64,000 nucleotides of DNA. Origin: Stichopus chloronotus. Taxonomy: Eukaryota > Echinodermata > Holothuroidea > Aspidochirotida > Stichopodidae. Each line of letters opens with the position of its first letter. The stretch's first letter is position 1. The stretch lies in NCBI GenBank assembly GCA_021234535.1, contig CM037848.1, positions 13,001,944 to 13,065,943 of the forward strand, in the 5' to 3' direction. Shown piece by piece: positions 49,401 through 59,378 of this stretch. The notes under the pieces were generated by a model, which was not told where the DNA came from, made no database searches, and saw only the letters and a list, made by a program, of their open reading frames with translations. Both the position numbers and the translations under genes were made by a program.

Positions 49401-52400
49401 GTTCTTATAGACACTACAAACAATTAGTTAAGTCCCATTTTGCATAAATGAATATTCATATCCATTGAAATTGGTCTCTTTGATTTCAAGTAACAGTGAT
49501 TGACGGATTGGCTTTCTTGGAGGTTCTGAATTTTGTAGGGAAAACAAAAAATAACGAGACATCTTTCTTATTCAAATATCTGGAACACAACTGCATAGTG
49601 CTCTTTCGAATTTTGTAACAAGTAATCTTATCCCCACTTTCTCTTTCCTGAAACACTGACGCAGAATAACGATAGCTGACCATGGTGACTGCCAGTACAA
49701 CTTAAATCCCAACTATAATGGCTGTGATATCAGAATGTAGTTTTGTTTCATGTGTGTATGACTCTCCCATTAAAACAAAATGTACCGATTGATCCATGTC
49801 ATTGGACTGAAAAAAGGGGGGTCGCTTTTAACTACTTCATTCTTTCCTCTTCTTCATTCTTTACCCTGAATTAATTAAAATGTATTATCATGAGAAAACA
49901 AGTTCCGAATAGTCAATGGAATAAATTACAACCATGTTGAGACGACGACGACTACCCATTGTCACTTTTTGAGGAACTTATGGAAATCGACCAATGCTGA
50001 AATTTGTAAACCCCTTTGACCAAACTAGAAGTGTTCAGTTCGGAAAAGATTACAGGGAAATGTGTGTAAACAAAAGACTCCAAAATTAACAGATATTAAT
50101 ACTGTAATTTTAGATTTGTATATTAAGTGATGAATATTGTGTGGTAACCGTCTGAGCTTTGCAAGTATTATATTTCGTTGCGGACATAAGATTAAGAAAG
50201 AAACATTTGAATGCTATTTCACCGTTGAAAAATGAATAGTTCTCTGCTTGACACCATCCTCAAATCTTCACTTTGATTTCGTTAGTGTTTTAGTGACTTT
50301 TAGTGATAAAGCTTACATTTGAAAGCTTCAATTTGCTTTGGTTTTAAAAGCTTTTAAATCATGGAAGACTTAACATGATGATGGGGATGATTGTCATCCT
50401 CGTGGAGTCTCCATTCACCTTTTTCCGACAGATTGAATTCTCAATTTTTTAATTTTTCCTTCTGTATTGCTATATTTTTTCCCACAAAGACTGTACACGG
50501 CTGATGAAGGGACCCCAGGAGTCTCGCCCAAGATTTGTCAACGCTGTTCGGGGCCGGTGAGTTTGCTCCTCCCTTCGTTTGGAAAGGTTTTCCTCATGTG
50601 GATCAGATTGATCGAGGAACAAAAGCTGAACATGTTGCATTCGTTTGCGGTCTCTTTGTATATTTTTGATTTCTTGCTTGTAAACACGACTTCTCAAGAA
50701 TGGAAACTGTGGTGAATCTCATGTTTTGTGTGTGGGTGCTCCATATTAAATTTTTGAGCCATGTTTTTTGTACAGGTGAAAGGTCATTTGTTTTCATTAG
50801 ACGTGAAACTCTAAAACCGTCTAAAACCGCTTGTGAATTGATCACCTCCTGAAAAGTAAGATCTTGAAAAGAAGATCTTCTCCAGCCAGCAGAATATGTG
50901 GGACCTATCTGGCTTTCAACTGGGCAAGGTGGTGCCCACATGCACTACACGGTAACCTGATGGGTGTCGTGTGGGCTACTTGGGCTGCGCTCTTACGATT
51001 TACCGATATGGCACCAAGATGGACTTCATCGGGATTATGTGGGCAATTTAATTCCAGCTTCCTACATTTAATTTTGGTTATTGTTTTTCCACTCAGTTAC
51101 TCCGCTAACGTAACACTGCCACAAATTCCGCACTGGGCTCAACCTGTTGAGTACGTTGCACGCTTTGCAATGTGTAAAGTCATGTGTAAAGCTATATTAT
51201 GAATATATAATATTCATATTTCTATATGCCACTTCATCCTAAAGTCTACTGTTAGTTAAGCGTAGTTAATTCTTAATTACACGGTAATTCAAAGTCTTAG
51301 GGTTTAGTTAATTGAACATACTACGGGAGTTTTGTTCAAATGACGTATGTGCATAGGTTCCATTCAAATATTGTTGTGGTTGTTGGTTAATAATCCAATG
51401 GGTTGTGATCCACATTAATTATATTGCAATAAATTGGCATATATACCTGTAGAGCCAAACATATTCATTTACCTTTTCAATCTTCTACAGAAACAAGCAA
51501 GCAAGCTTTCAGTAGATTGCTTATGCACAGAGCAATCTTCTTTTTTTTTTGGCTTGTCTTTCGTACAATTGCAATAAAAAATACTGCACAAACACTTTGT
51601 CATAAATAAATGGATTATTGAGAAAGATACAATTGCACAAAGTGCCCTTAAATAACCTCTATAGGCCTACCCCACATTGCCCAGATGGGGCCCACGGTGC
51701 AAACGACAATTGGGTCCTATATGGACAATCGAGGCTCCAGTTTGGCTCCACGTGGGTTTCTCATCTAGGTCCCATATGTCAGCCCAGGTACACCAATCTA
51801 GTACCCATCTGGGTCCCAGATATTTTTTGCCACAGTTTGCAAATGTCAGCTCCACATGAATAGATGATCCCTATTATTTTCTGGGGCATTCAATAGTCAT
51901 TTTGGTCACCAGAGGTAATCAGACAAGTGTGTAAGGAAATATTTGGATAATATGTGACAACTTTGCGTGAGGTGACTATCAACTTGGTCAAATTTGGTAT
52001 TTTTGATTCCTTGCCGAAGGGAGGCAAGGACTCTATGCAATGATGGGATGTGTGTTTGTGTGTATATCAGTGTGTGTGTGTGGCACCGTAGCTTGTAAGC
52101 ACGACATCTCAAGAAGGGAAAGTTGCTTGAACTTCAACGTGTAATTTGAGGTCACCAGAGGAGAAAGCCTGAAAACCTATTGAGAAGGATATCTATCACT
52201 ACCTGGCATGCAGTTTGATCTGCTTCTGTAGTGTCGTAAAGCAGGTAAAGACGGTCCACCGTTCTCATTCAGAATGACACACAGGTTGAAACTACCCACA
52301 CCAAAAGAGCATCCTACATCTCACATCTTATCAGCCCTAGAAACTCCATGAATGGGAAAAATGTCAACTTCTGAAAGGTCAAACCAATATGATTTAGGTC

Positions 52401-54775
52401 GATATTTTTATTTATTCCTGTTCATGAACATGCAGATTTGCCAGGAGTGCCATCCAGAATGCATCGGGTGCGAGGGTCCTGGTCCTACAAACTGCAAGGC
52501 CTGTCGTCACGTTCAGAGAGGAGAACGCTGTGTGTCGTCCTGCGACGCACAGGAGTTTGTAGATGCACACAACGTAAGACATTTTATACTTTGGGAAAGA
52601 TCGAGACGTGACATTTAATTGCATATCGAGGCTTTTGTCATAACTGTTTACTTCACATGAGTCAAGCGTATTAATCCTTTAAAAGTCTTTTGGCTGATCT
52701 GACATGGTGGTGTTACAACGACATTGGACAATGAAATAACCCGTACCGTGAAATACTCAATTTTGATATTTTGCACTGCAGAGTTATATTTTTTTTTATT
52801 AGTTACCGGACTCCTTGACCGTGTGTATATCTTATTACTTGTATGATGTGCAAGTGCATGTGATAACCTTAGTGTGATTGCCGTATTCATTTGGGTTTTT
52901 TTTTACTTTAACAACTAGTTCGTATATTGTATGCGACTCATTTCTTCCTGTGTGAGTGTGACACATCGCGTGATTGTAATTATGACTCTTGACTTGGATT
53001 GTATTACTTCAGATCATTTGATAGCTTTTAGTCAGTGATTAACGTATTAACCTGCCGTGTGTAAGCCGAGAAACCCAAGCACGGTATATTTTATATAGAG
53101 AACACTTCGAAACATTTTCAAGCTATCGTTTCGATGTGATTGCATGATACGAAGGAGTAGAATGCCATGTAGAGCATTACAGAAACCATTCAACCCTTTA
53201 CAGTTTTGTATGACCTAGATAGACTCAGTGGATAGGTAGACTAGATAGACTCAGTGGATAGGTAGACTAGATAGACTCAGTGGATAGGTAGACTAGATAG
53301 ACTCAGTGGATAGGTAGACTAGATAGACTCAGTGGATAGGTAGACTAGATAGACTCAGTGGATAGGTAGACTAGATAGACTCAGTGGATAGGTAGACTAG
53401 ATAGACTCAGTGGATAGGTAGACTAGATAGACTCAGTGGATAGGTAGACTAGATAGACTCAGTGGATAGGTAGACTAGATAGACTCAGTGGATAGGTAGA
53501 CTAGATAGACTCAGTGGATAGGTAGACTAGATAGACTCAGTGGATAGGTAGACTAGATAGACTCAGTGGATAGGTAGACTAGATAGACTCAGTGGAACCG
53601 TTCTTTACTACCCCAAGTTTGCTTTGTGCTAAACTGAGGTAAAATTTGCCATACGCTGGTTGGTAGATGAATTTCAAATTTCTATGACTTTTTATCCCAT
53701 AATTTCAGAACTGCCAAGCCTGCCACAGACAGTGCGACGGTTGCTACGGACCCAGTAAACGAGACTGCAAGGAATGCTCCTCATTTTCTGTCTTTGATGA
53801 AGCAAGAAATATCGTAAGAAACTTTCCTTTTTTTAAGGGAAATATGGCGTTTAGGATATACCAACATGGCATACGAAGGAAATAGCTTTAATCATTATTA
53901 AACCATTCATTCTATCCAATAAAAATCTGCAAGAGCTTCATCTCCTCAAAACATTATGCATGTGGTGAGTTACAGATGACATCATTTGAATTTTGAAAAG
54001 TTTGGGTGAACAAATAGTTGTTGAGCAACAAATAACTGAATTTCTATCTGTGAGAAACTTATTTCTTGAAAAGAAAGCCACTGTCCTTCCGTATTTTGAA
54101 TAATTTGTCATTCTATTTTTACAAACACTGGTTTTAAATCTATTGTTGTTTTCTGTAAAACAAACGCCTTATTTCCCTTTAAACTCCAAATTATCACAAA
54201 TAATGATAAAAAATTGAAAATTTTGTTCCATTTTGCACCTTGAACATTGATCACTGCAAATATAGAAGACACTTTCCTGAGGGAGAAATAATCTATATAT
54301 TTCGCTGTATAGTAACAAACCGCGAAGCAGATGTCAGAAATATTTTTTCCGATTAATATTTTAATAATTTTAATATTTTAATATTTATCCACGTTTGCAT
54401 TCTTAGACCACTTGTGTGAGTAGATGCCCTGCGAGCCGTCCTCATTTTACTGACCATGGGATGTGCCTGGCCCAGTGTCCAGAGGGTCACTATAACGGAC
54501 AGGACAACAGGTGTATCAGGTGTCACGACCAGTGCAAGGGTGGTTGCATCGACGACACTAGTTCGGGCTGCCACGAGTGTCGTTTCGTGAACCAGGGCGG
54601 TTCCTGCCGTCAAAACTGCACCATTGGATGGGTTGAAGATCGCAATCGCACTTGCGTCGGTAACATGACGACGGAAACAAATACTATGGAAAACGAAAAT
54701 CTCGTGACCACTCGACCTGTCCAATGTGGTGTTTTATGCTCTTATTTTTGGAACTGGTTGCTTTATTTTCTCTAG
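31331..54775 (+). CDS. Copy B: ErbB/EGFR-like ectodomain gene without kinase
   Basis: Proposed exons: 31331-31436, 36465-36814, 37541-37678, 38768-38836, 39113-39231, 40097-40238, 40884-40991, 43959-44076, 45240-45404, 47124-47320, 48325-48469, 50490-50556, 52436-52573, 53709-53813 and 54407-54775. The phases chain correctly, apart from two single-base insertions in exon 2 and a non-GT donor at exon 1. Domain order is as in copy A, but domain IV is built from different exons and is longer. With the two insertions removed the frame would encode about 777 residues, ending in a short hydrophobic tail. No kinase exon follows in the next 8 kb. Likely an extracellular or surface-anchored receptor-like protein; its ligand is unknown. 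Pseudogene or sequence error remains possible. Confidence 0.75.
31437..36464. other. Copy B intron 1 (5.0 kb)
   Basis: No coding family recognised. Open frames near 32170-32514, 32700-32903, 33493-33762 and 34950-35270 show no motif I can name and no supporting splice pattern. The sequence is AT-rich with scattered repeat fragments. Confidence 0.5.
36465..36814 (+). CDS. Copy B exon 2: receptor L domain 1, two one-base insertions
   Basis: Starts VCYGTE (compare human EGFR VCQGT). One extra base within 36479-36493 shifts the frame, which resumes at RPDVNNEDEHYN. Then come [30 protein letters not shown] and VIRGKNLY as in copy A. A second extra A (gaa-a-caactc, about 36787) leads to TAA in the shifted frame, while the family frame reads on to the donor AACG|GTGAGT. 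The exon is 350 nt; 348 keeps phase 1. Confidence 0.8.
37190..37445. repeat. Degenerate gtcgaaa minisatellite
   Basis: The word cgaaa preceded by at or gt recurs about every 10-15 bp (atgtcgaaac, atatcgaaac, atgtcgaaatgg, acatcgaaat). The 109-codon open frame over it reflects the repeat composition, not a gene. It lies in copy B intron 2. Confidence 0.7.
37541..37678 (+). CDS. Copy B exon 3: end of L domain 1
   Basis: Reads EIIRGNVHFFNNYQLCYVH then [14 protein letters not shown] in one intact frame, phase 1 to 1, acceptor tttacag, donor GACG|GTAAGT. Its intact frame shows where the extra base lies in copy A. Confidence 0.9.
38768..38836 (+). CDS. Copy B exon 4: furin-like domain start
   Basis: Encodes [20 protein letters not shown], phase 1 to 1, acceptor cctctag, donor ATAT|GTAAGT. 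The CWGPGP motif is the usual ErbB form; copy A has CWGQGP. Confidence 0.9.
39113..39231 (+). CDS. Copy B exon 5: furin-like modules
   Basis: Encodes [20 protein letters not shown] then CCHGSCVAGCRDSTPSGCF, phase 1 in and 0 out, acceptor ttcacag, donor CTTT|GTAAGA. Same length and cysteine pattern as exon A5. Confidence 0.9.
40097..40238 (+). CDS. Copy B exon 6: furin-like modules
   Basis: Encodes ACRSFINDDECVSQCPPRYI, a YNRRTF stretch, and FRCLDQCP, phase 0 in and 1 out, donor CCAG|GTAACT. No frame breaks. Confidence 0.9.
40884..40991 (+). CDS. Copy B exon 7: end of furin-like domain II
   Basis: Encodes EHGDFCVKNCPPGMTEKDG then KCKECDGDCIGEK, phase 1 to 1, acceptor tttccag, donor AAAG|GTAACG. 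The 108 nt equal exon A7. Confidence 0.9.
41449..41570. repeat. (CTAT/CTGT/CCGT)n tetranucleotide microsatellite
   Basis: Imperfect runs of ctat, ctgt and ccgt/ccat fill this stretch of copy B intron 7. No counterpart stands at the matching place in copy A. Confidence 0.85.
42426..42940 (+). pseudogene. Decayed retroelement Gag-like fragment (Bel/Pao type suspected)
   Basis: Three adjoining frames read as one degraded protein: from the ATG at 42426 (RRNHNLGSTYEDFECVI), then from about 42520 a charged helical stretch (KAEHQFEAMEEVHADL, EEREEALKKLKEEIE), then from about 42742 LPKAEIPPYDGDPRTFWSFM. The P-K-x-E-I-P-x-Y-D-G-D-P-x-x-F motif is typical of Gag regions in Bel/Pao elements (DUF1759-like). 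At least two frameshifts, and no reverse transcriptase or LTR seen. It sits in copy B intron 7, which is 1.3 kb longer than in copy A. Confidence 0.6.
43959..44076 (+). CDS. Copy B exon 8: start of receptor L domain 2
   Basis: Encodes VCILPTEDEYLYGSS then [20 protein letters not shown], phase 1 in and 2 out, acceptor attcacag, donor AGAGG|GTAAGC. Same length as exon A8. Confidence 0.9.
45240..45404 (+). CDS. Copy B exon 9: receptor L domain 2
   Basis: Encodes GDIFEGKLPLHMDHLMELST then VREITGFLAIQAP and FFRNLEKIWGRNLY, phase 2 to 2, acceptor atttcag, donor ACAA|GTAGGT. No frame breaks. Confidence 0.9.
45405..47123. other. Copy B intron 9 (1.7 kb)
   Basis: No gene seen. Open frames at 45600-45833 and the 5' part of 46843-47367 are not supported as coding; only the last part of the latter is exon 10. 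Confidence 0.6.
47124..47320 (+). CDS. Copy B exon 10: end of L domain 2
   Basis: Encodes VEFLNLQKLKVIGAGDVYVM then DNLCYVNEQLF and ends EQSC, phase 2 in and 1 out, acceptor ttttacag, donor TGCG|GTAAGT. The GAGDVYV and LCYVN blocks match ErbB domain III. Confidence 0.9.
48325..48469 (+). CDS. Copy B exon 11: domain IV start
   Basis: Encodes [20 protein letters not shown] then CGKCANAQYEDTCLSDC, phase 1 in and 2 out, acceptor aaatag, donor ACCT|GTGAGT. 145 nt, as in copy A. Confidence 0.9.
50490..50556 (+). CDS. Copy B exon 12: shortened domain IV exon
   Basis: Encodes LYTADEGTPGVSPKICQRCSGP, phase 2 in and 0 out, acceptor ccacaaag, donor GCCG|GTGAGT. Compared with exon A12 it lacks about 25 bp coding for most of CHEECKSGC, which changes the outgoing phase from 1 to 0. 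Phase 0 is what exon B13 needs, so the short form works as a unit. Confidence 0.75.
50880..51060. repeat. CCCATCTGGG / CCATATGG repeat block, 5' part
   Basis: Matches the start of the block at 26190 in copy A (ccagcagaatatgtgggacc, ttcaactgggcaaggtggtg). It is followed by ~600 bp of other sequence and then by 51664-51830, which resembles the rest of the family. Confidence 0.7.
51664..51830. repeat. CCCATCTGGG / CCATATGG repeat block, 3' part
   Basis: Contains ttgcccagatggggcccac, ggtcccatatgtcagccc and gtacccatctgggtcccag. The 50880 block may be its other half, separated by an insertion between about 51060 and 51664. Confidence 0.7.
52436..52573 (+). CDS. Copy B exon 13: domain IV module pair
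   Basis: Encodes ICQECHPECIGCEGPGPTNC then KACRHVQRGERCVSSC and FVDAHN, phase 0 to 0, acceptor atgcag, donor AAC|GTAAGA. It aligns in protein sequence with the end of exon A12 plus exon A13, but as one exon with other intron positions. Confidence 0.85.
53215..53596. repeat. 26-bp minisatellite, about 14.7 copies
   Basis: The unit tagactcag-tggataggt-agactaga repeats without visible change over 382 bp, in copy B intron 13 just upstream of exon B14. Such uniformity implies recent expansion or strong homogenisation, so its length is likely variable between individuals. Confidence 0.97.
53709..53813 (+). CDS. Copy B exon 14: domain IV module
   Basis: Encodes NCQACHRQCDGCYGPSKRDC then KECSSFSVFDEARNI, phase 0 to 0, acceptor atttcag, donor ATC|GTAAGA. 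Aligns with exon A13 end plus exon A14 at protein level. Confidence 0.85.
53930..54215 (-). repeat. Dispersed repeat, inverted partner of 5,455-5,745
   Basis: Reverse complement contains gtttctcacagatagaaatt, ttgttgctcaacaac, gttcacccaaacttttcaaa and ttttgaggagatgaagctc, in the same order as the copy in A intron 1. Here it lies in copy B intron 14. Confidence 0.7.
54407..54775 (+). CDS. Copy B exon 15: last recognised exon
   Basis: Acceptor attcttag, phase 0 in. Encodes [56 protein letters not shown] and CTIGWVEDRNRTCVG, a run of furin-like modules. It continues with a Thr/Asn-rich linker and the hydrophobic end CGVLCSYFWNWLLYFL before the TAG at 54773-54775. Alternatively TGCGTCG|GTAACA (54660) could be a phase 1 donor; the candidate exon at 59233 has the matching phase. 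Homology with copy A continues to about 55,260, so a 3' UTR is likely. Confidence 0.7.
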   Translation, partial: TTCVSRCPASRPHFTDHGMCLAQCPEGHYNGQDNRCIRCHDQCKGGCIDDTSSGCHECRFVNQGGSCRQNCTIGWVEDRNRTCVGNMTTETNTMENENLVTTRPVQCGVLCSYFWNWLLYFL

Positions 54776-55520
54776 GTATTACAAGAACTAAACACAATAT
54801 GCAAACTAACAATTTTTGCTGATTGTGTATCCTTGCATTTGATGATGAGAAAAATCTGCCAAAGAACGCAAAGACTAACACCAAGATCACATTTTCCCTT
54901 CGAGTCATTCCTGTAGCTAAACGTGCAAACGTTCATCCTAGATCTGTCCTTCAAGACTTGATATTGCGTTTTAAAATGTTACCTAAAACGACTTCAGCAA
55001 GTATTTCCAACACTTCGCTTCGTTTGTGAGATAAACAACAAAGGATCAAATCAAAAGCCTGACTATGGTCAGATTTACCATTCTGTTTCTTTCAACGATG
55101 ATTAAGCTCAATTGCGTCATGTCTTGTATTTCTTCGCCTATTGGTCAAGTCCTAAGGACTAAGAAATGTAAAAAAAAGATGAAACATTGAAAGATGTTGT
55201 GTTCATTTATGTCACATGAAGTTGATTTTGTTGCACATGATTTGTGTTGTTGAAAGTTAATAGGCGTAGCCCAGTCACTTTTATTTGCTTTAACACTTGT
55301 GCAAGTCACACGATAATGCATAGTATCGTTAGGAAGGTGTTGTTCGGAGGAGACACGCCAGTAAATTAAAGTAATGATAATTCTTTCAAAGCCACCAAAC
55401 CGAGAGAAAATAAAGTCGGTAGCTCAGTCAAAGATATATCTTTCCTTTATCCGGTAGCGCCTGTTCAATATCATTCACCGAGCAACATCATGGAAGTAAA
55501 CTTTATCCTTAAACATGTGG

Positions 55521-55528
55521 CTCGCTCA
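55521..55528. repeat. Target-site duplication, left
   Basis: ctcgctca, identical to 56299-56306 on the other side of the hAT-type element. Confidence 0.9.
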
Positions 55529-56298
55529 CAGTGGCGGCGCCAGAATGTCAGACTTGGGGGGGGGGCAAACTGAGGGCAGAGACAAAAGGTTGGGGGGCAA
55601 AGATTTTCGCGTGCAGCGGGCAACTGAGCTCGAAGCGCGAGGCCTTGCGGGTGGGGTCCAGGGGTCAGCCTTAGTGTCCCTGGTGGGGTCCAGGGGCAAA
55701 GCCCCCCGGAAGCTCTGAGGTTTTAGCACATCTCTGGGTGGAAACGTAAGCCCCAAGAGAGGTATATTATTTATTTTTATATTATTTACTTTTTCGGTTG
55801 ACCGCACTCCAAGGTTCCCAACTTTTTTCTTTGGGAGTACCATTTCACATTTACGCGGTACCACCGAGTACACACACACACACACATAGGCTACATACAC
55901 TTCCATTCCATTCCTATATAACGACATTCCTATTTTTAGGAAAACAACCACCTACCCGCCTTTCCCTTATGCTGGACGTTAAACATTCCAGAGAAAATTT
56001 GTCTGACCAGGCTGGCCTACTGTTGAAGTGGCTACGGGCATGATATGAAAACTGGCAGCCTGTGTAACATAAATTACGCATTTATCAATCATGGTTCCCC
56101 GGAAGCTGTTCTTATTCAGTCCAATGCCAATACATAGTTTTGTGATTAAATTAATTTTGGATGAGTACAAGATCTGATTGGGAAGGGTGAGAGCAACTGG
56201 GGGGGGGGGGAACTGGGTGGAACTGGGGGGCAAGGAAACAATCTGGAGGGGCAAATGCCCCCTCATGCCCCCCCCCCCCCCTCGTAGCGCCGCCACTG
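55529..56298. mobile_element. hAT-type non-autonomous DNA transposon (770 bp)
   Basis: The left end cagtggcggcgc (55529-55540) is the exact reverse complement of the right end gcgccgccactg (56287-56298). An identical 8-bp flank ctcgctca lies at 55521-55528 and 56299-56306. A CAGTGGCG end plus an 8-bp target duplication is the hAT signature. Internal poly-G near 55556 and poly-C near 56267 extend the symmetry. No transposase is encoded; open frames across it (including a 141-codon one on the minus strand) look non-genic. Confidence 0.92.
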
Positions 56299-56306
56299 CT
56301 CGCTCA
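56299..56306. repeat. Target-site duplication, right
   Basis: ctcgctca, identical to 55521-55528. Confidence 0.9.
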
Positions 56307-59232
56307 GAATTAAGAATACCTTTGTTATCGCCAACAATTTCAGAGCAGATGACATGAAACCCAAAGGAAATATTTCATTAAAATCAATACACTGATCTGA
56401 AGAGGGAGGAGTCTACTACATTACAAGTTAGATGAAAAGTTTCCTCAATGCTCCATAGATTCTTTTCCATTCTTGACCTGCACCCTAACTCCTACGTAGC
56501 CTTTTACGATGTACTTTCACGATGGAGCTCTCTTCCAACCCCCCCCCCCACCCCCTCCTAAAATTATTAGTATATTTTGCATTGGACTGATCATGAATAT
56601 CGTCAGTCCCAAATTCGACATTCTACCCGGCGATCACATTTTTTTTAAATAATTGGCAAAGGGGGTCTGAGTTAAGGTGACCACACTTTTAGTCCCCTCT
56701 CCACTTTCTTATAGTGGTCTGAGCCCCAAGCCACCCCCCCCCCCCCCTTACCCTACCGGTTGAATCCCCTTTCATAGGCAGACACTTTCCAGTCTTTACA
56801 GTACGCACGGCTATCTAAGCGTAGCGCCACAAACCCTAAGCGCGTATGCACACACAAAACTTTTTGACAAAATACTGTCAAGAACGCAGAAAATGCACTC
56901 TCTATTCCTTTTATTTTGTGTTCGAATTTGTATTTTCGCATGATTTGATTTTTTGCAATATATTTATACACTGGGTACATAAATTGAAAAAAAAAATACT
57001 TTTGTCGTGACGGGAGGGGTGCAGAATAAGGAAAATAGCATATCGAGATCTTCAGAAGCGTGCACCGTTTCATCACATTGTCACCCTGAATTTTGCCTAT
57101 TGTGATAAGGTCAAAAAATAATATTCATCAGGCAAAGTGCAAAAAAATAAAATCATTACTTAAGAAAGAGGAATTCCTGAAGATATATGCAGTACAAATC
57201 AATTATCAGTTCCATCATATCAGACGTAGCACTTACCTACGAGTTCAGGCTGTAGCTTCCCCCCCCCCCCCCCAGCTACACCCATGTGTCGTTGAAAAGA
57301 TTTGGAGAACTAGTTTCACACTCTCCATCGCCGCCCATCGTACCTAGTAAATCCTAGCCAGGCCATTGTTTCCTGGTACCGGAAATCAGAACACATATTG
57401 AGTAGCAACTATCACGAAATATACATTGGGCTTTCATGCATGGTTGCAAATTGCAAAGCGAACCCAGTTATGTGTTCTCTTGCAATTAAGGCGTTTTTAA
57501 AAGTGTGCTAAGTCCCATCATGTCGTTATATTGCGAATAAATCTTTCAATTTCAATAAATATACTAAAATTTATTAAACAATTACCTCCTCACTGATCAT
57601 AGCTTAAATAACAATGAGACGAAATGGAACTTATCTGATATTTAAGACTCTGAAAACTTTGTAAATATTTAATTAAATAAAACTGACTTCAGCTTACGAC
57701 TATCGTAATTTCCCTATTTTAATACAAGAGACTCTTTTTGATTTTGTCTCTTTTATGTTAACCTGAAGCTAATCTTGACAACCCTCTAGTGATTATTGAC
57801 TTCTCAGAACACATGTTTAGTGCCACATTTACGTTACTAAGGTTGTAACTCACTGCTTTTGGAAACTAATTTATTACAAAAATATTGTGTGTGCGTTGTG
57901 GGTGTGTGCGTGCGCGTGTGTGTGTGTGCGTTATCGGAGGTTGTATCTTTGAGGTTCCCTGCAATTTGTTTATATTTGGGAACTAATTTTATACAAAACT
58001 ATTTGTAGAGGGACTATGCCAATCTCTTCGAAGCGGTTTTCAGAGAGTAACGAGGCAGGGGTGAACCACCAATCCCATACAAATCCAAACCAGGCTCCCG
58101 GGAACACTATTCATGCAACGTCCCCACGCGACCGACGAGATGTGTCCCCTTGTCTTTTGCCACTGTCCCAAAGACTGGGAGGGATGGAGTACCTGCCCAC
58201 CTGAGCAGCCCATCGGCTGTATCGAGCAGCCTGAAGAGGACGAGGCTTGAATCGGACAACAGGGACCCAAAATGAAATTATCAAATGACACCCTTAGCAC
58301 CACTGTATAAAGCTGGTATACAACAAATAATTTTGAGTCCCCAGAAAATATTTTCATGTTCCATCGGGATATGATCCGGAGTACCTCCTGATTCCACCGA
58401 ACCGAACCACCAAGCACCTTACCTACTCGCTGTCATAATACAGGCTACATCTCAGTCATTTCCTTTTCCAACAGCGAAATCACTTACGATTAATGTTCAA
58501 AGAGTGAAAATTATCCAATCTTTCAATAGAAATGTGAAGAAGTTTCTCGTTGATCACCAACTCCAATAAGTTTTGTTCTTCTTCTTTTCTTTTAAATTGT
58601 ACTTGCTTCGATTTTCACGAGAATCATTCACTATGTTTATCGTCTTCCAAGGAGGCCAGTTCAAGTTAAGGCTTTATCTTCTTTGTTATAACTGTGTACT
58701 GCTTATACAATCGTTGCAAACGTCACAATCGTCTGGATGAAGTTGGAATCAATCAATCAATCAGTCAGTCAATCAGAATGATGCCCTGTGATTACTTTTA
58801 TTGATAACTACGCAATAGAATAAAGCGGAGTCTTTCACTGGCTGTAGGCTTAACCACAACAAAGATTTCACCCTGTTGTAGTATTAATTTTATTCTGAAG
58901 TGAAAAAAAAATATAAAATTCCTAAATGTAAGATTTCGTTACTTCAATCTGTTCATCTCAATAGCATGTTGGAAGTTTCTACAGAAAGCATAGAAGGTAT
59001 GCCCTGTTTGGAAGTTTGATTGCAAAACAGATCATCAATAACTATTTCGCAGTTGTACATTGCATCATGAGAATGAGAAATCTGTGACGTCATATAAGAC
59101 CAACCAATGGCATATCCTTCCTTTTTAAATTTAACTGAATAACAGAACTATTGCAATACTGTAACAGATGAGACCGTTATTTCCACATTTTGAGGTCAAT
59201 CTGTCATCGAACAATCTTCTTTTTTTTTCCAG

Positions 59233-59378
59233 GTGTCAAATTTCAAGGTTTCGATACGCACGAGACTTTCAAAATACTACATTATGGTGACCTTTGTCAG
59301 TTTGGGCGCCAAGAAATCTTTCTTCGTGTCCAGAGTTATGAGCAAGATGTTAGCGTGGGCTATGATGAAGTGCCTTAA
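59233..59378 (+). CDS. Candidate terminal exon, unknown product
   Basis: A strong acceptor (tttttttttccag) precedes an open frame reading VKFQGFDTHETFKILHYGDL, then CQFGRQEIFLRVQSYEQDV, ending at TAA 59376-59378. The composition is protein-like, and phase 1 fits a possible donor in exon B15 at 54660. I do not recognise the sequence, and the phase match could be chance. Confidence 0.25.

Noticed and set aside
53215..53596. CRISPR-like regular repeat array
   Set aside because: Units are directly adjacent with no unique spacers, in an animal intron; it is a minisatellite.
54353..54724. 123-codon minus-strand frame
   Set aside because: A shadow of exon B15, whose + strand reading has the furin-like cysteine pattern.
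55526..55951. 141-codon minus-strand frame
   Set aside because: It lies inside the hAT-type non-autonomous element and has no transposase-like motif.
58040..58417. 125-codon minus-strand frame
   Set aside because: No family motif, no splice support, and a composition that looks like a repeat; the start and end are arbitrary.
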